Notes under the pieces: model-generated
Told to the model about the DNA's origin: nothing
The model's database searches: none
The model's input: the letters and a program-made list of their open reading frames with translations, nothing else
Translations under genes and position numbers: made by a program
Part shown: positions 59,436 through 64,000 of the stretch, one piece after another
Layout of the letters: every line of letters begins with the position of its first letter
How positions within the stretch are numbered: position 1 is the first letter of the stretch
Assembly (NCBI RefSeq): GCF_900100115.1
Contig: NZ_FNKL01000004.1
Span: 868,001-932,000 of the forward strand
Direction: 5' to 3'
Source: Chryseobacterium soldanellicola
GTDB taxonomy: Bacteria; Bacteroidota; Bacteroidia; Flavobacteriales; Weeksellaceae
DNA length: 64,000 bases

Positions 59436-60506
59436 TTAAACTGTTTCCATAACGTGATCTACCAAAACCCTCCATCCGAAAGGATCTTCCGTAACGTTAT
59501 TTTGAATGTTTACCAGATCATTTTTAAGCGTTGCAGCATAGCTTTCTTCATCTGAAAGTGTCGGCAGCTGTAATTTCTCACCCTGATATCCTAATGCCTG
59601 GAAAACGGTAGTCACAACTGCTGTTCCTACTCCCCAAACTTCTTTTAAAGTTCCGTTTTTCTGAGCTTCGATAACTGTTTTTACAGGGATTGGCTCCACT
59701 TTTACTTCGATTCCTCTTCTTTTTGCCAATTGAATGAAGCTGTCTCTTGTAACCCCGTCAAGAATTTTTTCAGAGGTTGGCGGAGTGAAAATCGTATCGT
59801 TGATTCTTACGAAAACATTCATTGTTCCACTTTCCTCGAAATATTCGTGAGTCGCGTCATCCGTCCAGATAATTTGCTCATATCCTTCTTCGATTGCTAA
59901 TTGAGTCGGGTAAAAAGATGCGGCATAATTTCCTGCTGCTTTTGCAGAACCTACACCTCCGTTTGCCGCTCTCGAATAGTGGTCGGAGATTTTTACTGAA
60001 ACTGGCTCTGTATAATAGCTTTTCGCCGGTGTAGCAACGATTGCAAACATATATTTATTAGCAACTCTTGCTTTTAATGCTTCTTCTGTAGCGAAGATCA
60101 ATGGTCTGATATATAAAGATAAACCTTCTCCGTAAGGAATCCAGTCTCTGTCAAGATCAACTAAAGCTTTCAACCCGTCAAGGAACATTTCCTCAGTCAC
60201 TTCCGGCATTGCAAGACGTGCAGCAGATTTATTGATACGTTCAAAATTCTTTTCAGGCCTGAAAAGGAAAACTTGACCATCCTTGTCCTTATAGGCTTTC
60301 ATACCTTCAAAACAAGCTTGCCCGTAATTCACCCCCATCATCGCAGGAGTAAATGCCAACGGACCGTAAGGAACTACTTTTACATCCCCCCATTTTCCGT
60401 CCTCATACTCGCATATTACCATATGATCAATGAAAGTATTTCCGAATGAAAAATCGCTTGGGTCGAATGTAGAAATTCTGGAGTTTTCAGTTTTTTGAAT
60501 TATCAT
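59436..60506 (-). CDS. ilvE: Branched-chain amino acid aminotransferase (class II)
   Basis: 356 aa fold type IV PLP enzyme. Substrate and cofactor stretches FGNTFIDHMVICEYEDGKWG, YGQACFEGMKAY, LYIRPLIFATEEAL, the PLP-lysine segment VGSAKAAGNYAAS and ESGTMNVFV all match the class II (about 350 aa) BCAT group. It makes or breaks down Leu, Ile and Val. A -7 box lies 25 bp upstream. It is divergent from mnmD with 84 bp between starts. Confidence 0.96.
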   Translation of the reverse strand: MIIQKTENSRISTFDPSDFSFGNTFIDHMVICEYEDGKWGDVKVVPYGPLAFTPAMMGVNYGQACFEGMKAYKDKDGQVFLFRPEKNFERINKSAARLAMPEVTEEMFLDGLKALVDLDRDWIPYGEGLSLYIRPLIFATEEALKARVANKYMFAIVATPAKSYYTEPVSVKISDHYSRAANGGVGSAKAAGNYAASFYPTQLAIEEGYEQIIWTDDATHEYFEESGTMNVFVRINDTIFTPPTSEKILDGVTRDSFIQLAKRRGIEVKVEPIPVKTVIEAQKNGTLKEVWGVGTAVVTTVFQALGYQGEKLQLPTLSDEESYAATLKNDLVNIQNNVTEDPFGWRVLVDHVMETV

Positions 60507-60531
60507 TTCTAAAATTTTTTATGATGTTCTA

Positions 60532-60539
60532 CAAATTTA
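60532..60539 (-). promoter_or_regulatory. -7 box TAAATTTG for ilvE
   Basis: A perfect TAnnTTTG on the minus strand, 25 bp before the ilvE ATG. Confidence 0.7.
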
Positions 60540-60570
60540 ACATAATTTTCTAAATATAAAAATTTTACGT

Positions 60571-60578
60571 TAAATTTG
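60571..60578 (+). promoter_or_regulatory. -7 box TAAATTTG for mnmD
   Basis: A perfect TAnnTTTG that overlaps the TTG at 60576, the first in-frame start-like codon, so that TTG cannot be the start. The GTG at 60591 is 12 bp downstream. Confidence 0.65.
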
Positions 60579-60590
60579 ACAAAAAAAAGC

Positions 60591-61265
60591 GTGAAAAGAG
60601 AAATTAAGACCACAAACGACGGTAGTAAAACATTGTTTATCAATGACTTAAATGAAAACTACCATTCTCACCACGGAGCGCTCCAGGAAGCAGAACACGT
60701 GTTTATCAAAAATGGATTAAATTTAATAAATGATTACGAAATTAATATTTTAGAACTCGGTTTTGGAACAGGTTTGAATGTTTTGGTTACAATTAATGAA
60801 TATTTAAAAACTGACAAAAATCATATCATTAACTATTTTTCACTGGAAAAATATCCCATAAATGAATCTGAAATTAAAGATTTAGCCTATTTTGACCTTT
60901 TTGATAACCCCGAATTTAAAAATATTTATCAAAAAATTCATCAATCAGATTGGGGTAAATCGGTTGAAATTATTAATGGATTTAACTTAAAAAAGATAGA
61001 ATGTGACTTCTTTAACCTGAAAGACATTGAGTTACCAAAAATCAACCTTGTCTATTACGACTGTTTCGGAGCAAGAGTGCAGCCTGATTTATGGGAAAAG
61101 CCGCTGTTTGAAATGGTTTCCGACAAGATGAATATTAACGGGCTATTAACAACTTACTCATCCAAAGGAAGTGTCAGAAGAATCCTTCAGGAGCTAAATT
61201 TCAAAGTAGAAAAGAAACAGGGACCGCCGGGGAAAAGGGAAATGATCAATGCGGTAAAGCTTTAA
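60591..61265 (+). CDS. mnmD: tRNA (mnm5s2U34)-methyltransferase MnmD
   Basis: 224 aa from GTG 60591. The upstream TTG at 60576 lies inside the -7 box, and family members begin with MKRE-type residues as here (MKREIKTTNDGSKT). The MnmC N-terminal-type Rossmann core is seen in ENYHSHHGALQEAEHVFI, ILELGFGTGLN, and YYDCFGARVQPDLWE; the C-terminus has TTYSSKGSVRRIL and GPPGKREM. It adds the final methyl to the wobble uridine of tRNAs. The FAD domain of E. coli MnmC is missing, as in other free-standing MnmD. The leader would be only a few bases. Confidence 0.92.
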   Translation: MKREIKTTNDGSKTLFINDLNENYHSHHGALQEAEHVFIKNGLNLINDYEINILELGFGTGLNVLVTINEYLKTDKNHIINYFSLEKYPINESEIKDLAYFDLFDNPEFKNIYQKIHQSDWGKSVEIINGFNLKKIECDFFNLKDIELPKINLVYYDCFGARVQPDLWEKPLFEMVSDKMNINGLLTTYSSKGSVRRILQELNFKVEKKQGPPGKREMINAVKL

Positions 61266-61323
61266 TAGTTTAACTTATAACTTTTAACAATTTTTCTTAC
61301 ATTAGCTATACAAAATATTATTT

Positions 61324-61740
61324 ATGATCGATAAGATAAACATCAGAGTTTATGCTTGTGCTGTAAAAGACAAAAAAGTTTTAACATTGTTTGAAGAATA
61401 CGCCGGCGAGCCATTAATGAAATTTCCGGGTGGCGGGCTGGAATTCGGTGAAGGATTGATCGAATGCCTACACAGAGAATTCGATGAAGAATTAAATGTA
61501 AAAATCGAAATTGTAGAACATTTTTATACTCAGGAAGAATTTCTCGTTTCGCGGTTCAGAGAAAACGAACAATTGCTTACCATATATTATATAGTAAATA
61601 TCGTCAATGAAGAAGATTTTCTGATCCTCGATCCGTGCATTGAAAAAACGGAATGGCTTGAGATCGACAGACCCGATAATCCGTTTCCCTTGCCTATTGA
61701 CAAAATTGTTTTCGATAAACTAAAAGAAAAATTCCTGTAA
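61324..61740 (+). CDS. Nudix hydrolase
   Basis: 138 aa single Nudix domain. The box runs GGGLEFGEGLIECLHREFDE-ELNV: the Gly and all catalytic acids (E43, E52, E55, E56) are in place, with the last Gly of the consensus replaced by Asn. It hydrolyses a nucleoside diphosphate linked to X; the substrate is unknown. The stop codon lies inside a perfect 13-bp hairpin. Confidence 0.92.
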   Translation: MIDKINIRVYACAVKDKKVLTLFEEYAGEPLMKFPGGGLEFGEGLIECLHREFDEELNVKIEIVEHFYTQEEFLVSRFRENEQLLTIYYIVNIVNEEDFLILDPCIEKTEWLEIDRPDNPFPLPIDKIVFDKLKEKFL

Positions 61741-61756
61741 AGCTTACAGGAATTTT
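61728..61756. terminator. Terminator overlapping the Nudix stop codon
   Basis: A perfect 13-bp stem AAAATTCCTGTAA/TTACAGGAATTTT with a 3-nt loop. It includes the TAA stop and can serve both convergent genes. Confidence 0.8.
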
Positions 61757-61772
61757 CATTTCTAATTTTATA

Positions 61773-62477
61773 TTACTTTGGTATTTTAAACTGATTGGCT
61801 CCCGGATAAGGCTGTAGATAACCAGAATTCCAGTTGGATTGCAGAAGCGATTCCAGAAACTCATCGGTTCTGTTTTTATGAGGGTTATATTGATCTTTTA
61901 AATCAATATCTGCCATTTTTCCTTTTACATTCCACCAGAATGCACTCCATCCGCCTCTTAATTCTTTAATGATCTCATAGACATTTTTTCCGGTCGCCCT
62001 GTTCATTAATTTGGCAAAAACCTGTCCTTCAGTAGTCGTTAAATCTCTTAATTGCTTTTCATATTGGTCTGCCAGCATATTTTGCCTGTCCTTAACATAT
62101 TTCCTTTTGGCTTTGCTGTCAAGATCCGTCATTTCTTTCTGAATGTCTCTGTATTGCTGTAAAGCGGTTAAAAATAACGGATAAACCCTATATAATTTTT
62201 TATTTAGAAAATAATAATAATTCCGGTCTAACTGATTGTTGAATTTAGGTTTGTTTAGTAATACCAACTCATCCATCACAACGACTGTTTCCCCGTTTAT
62301 TTCATAGATTCTGGCTTTCTGTCTTTCGTCGTAATAATATTTATTTCCAAATTCATCTACTTTTAGTAGCTCTGCAGGATATTGGCTTAAGGGTTTTGCA
62401 ATCACAGAATCCTTTTGCGCAAAAACGCAGACACCAAAAAAGAGGAGAAAAAGGCAGACAATCTTACTAAAATTCAT
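61773..62477 (-). CDS. DUF4294-family secreted protein
   Basis: 234 aa from ATG 62477 with signal peptide (IVCLFLLFFGVCVFAQ). The upstream frame to 62513 adds a basic stretch before the signal and is less likely. The middle (YYYFLNKKLYRVYPLFLTAL, then RKYVKDRQNMLADQYEKQL) and the end (LRGGWSAFWWNVKGKMADID) are typical of DUF4294, a Bacteroidota-only family of unknown function. It is helical and periplasmic by prediction. It is divergent from the M42 peptidase gene, a pairing I recall from other flavobacteria. Confidence 0.88.
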   Translation of the reverse strand: MNFSKIVCLFLLFFGVCVFAQKDSVIAKPLSQYPAELLKVDEFGNKYYYDERQKARIYEINGETVVVMDELVLLNKPKFNNQLDRNYYYFLNKKLYRVYPLFLTALQQYRDIQKEMTDLDSKAKRKYVKDRQNMLADQYEKQLRDLTTTEGQVFAKLMNRATGKNVYEIIKELRGGWSAFWWNVKGKMADIDLKDQYNPHKNRTDEFLESLLQSNWNSGYLQPYPGANQFKIPK

Positions 62478-62528
62478 TATTTTTACGCGTATTACAGTAA
62501 AAATTAAACGCAAAAATCATTCCTTTTT

Positions 62529-63605
62529 ATGAAATTTGAGAAGAAATCTTTAAAATTTTTGGAAAAATATTTAAACACTTCATCACCAACAGGTTACGAA
62601 CACAAAGGTCAGGAAGTCTGGATGGACTATATCAGACCTTATGTTGATAAAATTGAAGTAGATCATTATGGAACTTGCTATGGTATAATCAATCCCGATG
62701 CCGAATTTAAAGTAGTGATTGAAGCTCATGCCGATGAAATTTCGTGGTACGTTAATTATATTACAGACGATGGATTGATCTACGTTATCAGAAATGGAGG
62801 CTCAGATCAGACGATCGCGCCGTCAAAAGTCGTTCATATTCATGGGGAAAAAGGTATTGTGAAAGGTGTATTCGGATGGCCCGCCATTCATACAAGAGGT
62901 GCGAATCAAAACGAACCCATTCCAAAAATCGAAAATATCTTCATCGATTGCGGGGCAACGACAAAAAAAGAAGTTGAAGAAATGGGAATTTATGTAGGTT
63001 GCATGATCACTTATCCTGATGAATTCTTTGAATTGAATGACCGCTATTTCGTTTGCAGAGCTTTAGACAACAGAATCGGCGGCTTTATGATCGCGGAAGT
63101 CGCAAGACTTTTAAAGGAGAGCAAAAAGACGATTCCGTTTGGTTTATATATCACCAATTCCGTTCAGGAAGAGGTTGGTTTGTACGGAGCCGATATGATT
63201 GCAGATACGATCAAGCCAAACATCGCAATTGTAACAGACGTTACCCACGACACGACAACTCCAATGATCGAAAAGAAAAAAGAAGGCGACCAAAAATGTG
63301 GCGACGGGCCGGTAGTTTTCTTTGCGCCAAGCATTCATCATGTGATCAGAGAATTAATCATTGATACTGCAAAAAACAATAAAATTCCTTTCCAAAGAGC
63401 AGCGGCAAGCAGAGCAACAGGCACAGATACAGATGCTTTCGCCCACTCCAACGGCGGTGTTCCAAGTGCTTTAATTTCCTTACCTTTGCGCTATATGCAC
63501 ACAACGGTAGAAATGGTTTCTAAAGAAGATGTAGGAAATGTAATTAAGCTGATCTATGAAACTCTTTTGAAAATTCAGCCGGAAATGAAATTGAAATATC
63601 ATTAA
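62529..63605 (+). CDS. M42-family aminopeptidase (glutamyl aminopeptidase/TET type)
   Basis: 358 aa cytosolic peptidase of the M42 family, which usually forms large tetrahedral shells. Metal ligands are visible: H68 (IEAHADEISW), Asp in ALDNRIGG, the EE pair in SVQEEVGLYGA, Asp in VTDVTHD and the final His in PSIHHV. It removes N-terminal residues from peptides made by the proteasome-like proteases. An alternative cellulase-like name (endoglucanase M) in old annotations is wrong. It stands between DUF4294 and rpe. Confidence 0.94.
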   Translation: MKFEKKSLKFLEKYLNTSSPTGYEHKGQEVWMDYIRPYVDKIEVDHYGTCYGIINPDAEFKVVIEAHADEISWYVNYITDDGLIYVIRNGGSDQTIAPSKVVHIHGEKGIVKGVFGWPAIHTRGANQNEPIPKIENIFIDCGATTKKEVEEMGIYVGCMITYPDEFFELNDRYFVCRALDNRIGGFMIAEVARLLKESKKTIPFGLYITNSVQEEVGLYGADMIADTIKPNIAIVTDVTHDTTTPMIEKKKEGDQKCGDGPVVFFAPSIHHVIRELIIDTAKNNKIPFQRAAASRATGTDTDAFAHSNGGVPSALISLPLRYMHTTVEMVSKEDVGNVIKLIYETLLKIQPEMKLKYH

Positions 63606-63608
63606 GAA

Positions 63609-63668
63609 AGAAGTTAGAAATTAGATTCTAGAAGTTAGTTTTAATCTAACCTCTAATTTCTAACTTCT
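63609..63668. repeat. 17-bp perfect inverted repeat with TAGAAATTAGA core
   Basis: Arms AGAAGTTAGAAATTAGA (63609-63625) and its complement (63652-63668) are separated by 26 nt. It shares its core word with the inverted repeat at 3538-3672, upstream of map. It lies between the M42 gene and rpe. Confidence 0.65.
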
Positions 63669-63689
63669 AAAATCTAAATATAAGTAAAA

Positions 63690-64000
63690 ATGAAAACGAA
63701 GCTTATTGCTCCTTCCCTTTTATCTGCAGACTTTGGGAATCTGCAAAGAGACATTGAAATGTTAAACAACTCTCAGGCTGACTGGTTCCATGTGGATGTG
63801 ATGGACGGGAGATTTGTACCCAACATTTCATTCGGTTTTCCGGTAATGAAAACTGTTCAGCAGCACGCCAAAAAGTTTGTTGATGTGCATTTGATGATCG
63901 TTGAGCCCGAAAAATATGTTGAAGAATTCATCAATCACGGGGCAGATCTGGTTTCTGTACATTATGAAGCCTGCACTCATCTTCACAGAACGATTCATCA
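63690..64000 (+). CDS. rpe: Ribulose-phosphate 3-epimerase (partial, C-terminus beyond window)
   Basis: The first 103 codons are present. The TIM-barrel start is typical: APSLLSADFGNLQRDIEML, WFHVDVMDGRFVPNISFG (catalytic His and Asp), and VDVHLMIVEPEKYVEEFI. It interconverts ribulose-5-phosphate and xylulose-5-phosphate in the pentose phosphate pathway. An ATG at 63690 follows A-rich sequence that can serve as the ribosome site. Confidence 0.95.
   Translation, partial: MKTKLIAPSLLSADFGNLQRDIEMLNNSQADWFHVDVMDGRFVPNISFGFPVMKTVQQHAKKFVDVHLMIVEPEKYVEEFINHGADLVSVHYEACTHLHRTIH

Noticed and set aside
1-64000. tRNA or rRNA genes
   Set aside because: No cloverleaf with a TTCGA loop and CCA-type end, nor rRNA core sequence, was recognised in the gaps; a covariance-model scan would be needed to exclude them fully.

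Overview
The window is a chromosomal segment of a low-GC Bacteroidota bacterium, most likely a Chryseobacterium-like member of the Flavobacteriia (Weeksellaceae). This rests on several things in the sequence: TAnnTTTG -7 promoter boxes in front of many genes, a SusC/SusD pair, type IX secretion (T9SS) C-terminal sorting domains, a gliding-type FKBP lipoprotein (GldI-like), a cyclophilin-FKBP fusion lipoprotein and DUF4294. Genus level is inference. No rRNA, tRNA, transposase, integrase or CRISPR array was seen.

Layout. 1-4200: a LacI-type regulator cut by the window edge, a Crp/Fnr-type regulator, an SMR exporter, a methyltransferase and map, and a small HAD-like hydrolase. 4200-16600: core and envelope genes (acyl-ACP desaturase, gpmI, SUI1-like factor, LRR protein, PhoX-like T9SS cargo, an imelysin-like/cytochrome c peroxidase fusion, nucleoside phosphorylase, a YadA-head-like surface protein, an amphipathic stress protein, fabI). 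16690-30470: a polysaccharide utilisation locus, read right to left as SusC, SusD, surface glycan-binding lipoprotein, GH30, GH3, GH16, GH30. A sugar transporter and a Nudix-like regulator are divergent from it. The enzyme set fits a beta-1,6/beta-1,3-glucan such as fungal wall glucan. 30500-51800: glutaryl-CoA dehydrogenase, a T9SS lipase-like protein, an AddB-like nuclease, rsmG, M28 peptidases, aspC, an AhpC/thioredoxin redox operon, LuxC-like reductase, ferredoxin, serC-serA-DUF1015, and a tandem M28 pair in which the first copy has lost catalytic residues. 51800-52840: a gene-free island of nested repeats, ending in a 41-bp-period tandem array in front of a DUF6261-type gene. 53900-57290: an aspartyl protease, then an AT-rich two-gene defence operon. 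57290-64000: peptidyl-prolyl isomerases, ilvE, mnmD, a Nudix hydrolase, DUF4294, an M42 peptidase and the start of rpe.

The most exciting system is the operon at 55153-57122. It encodes a CD-NTase (cGAS/DncV-like nucleotidyltransferase) followed 8 nt later by a protein with an N-terminal TIR domain and a C-terminal region that fits bacterial STING. This is a minimal type I CBASS anti-phage system: the cyclase is expected to make a cyclic dinucleotide that the STING part binds, switching on NAD+ cleavage by the TIR part. The class is already described, so this is a new instance rather than a new principle. The less described signals are a dispersed repeat that keeps its flanks but carries a different perfect 22-26 bp hairpin in each copy, the 41-bp tandem array, and the predicted M28 pseudo-peptidase.
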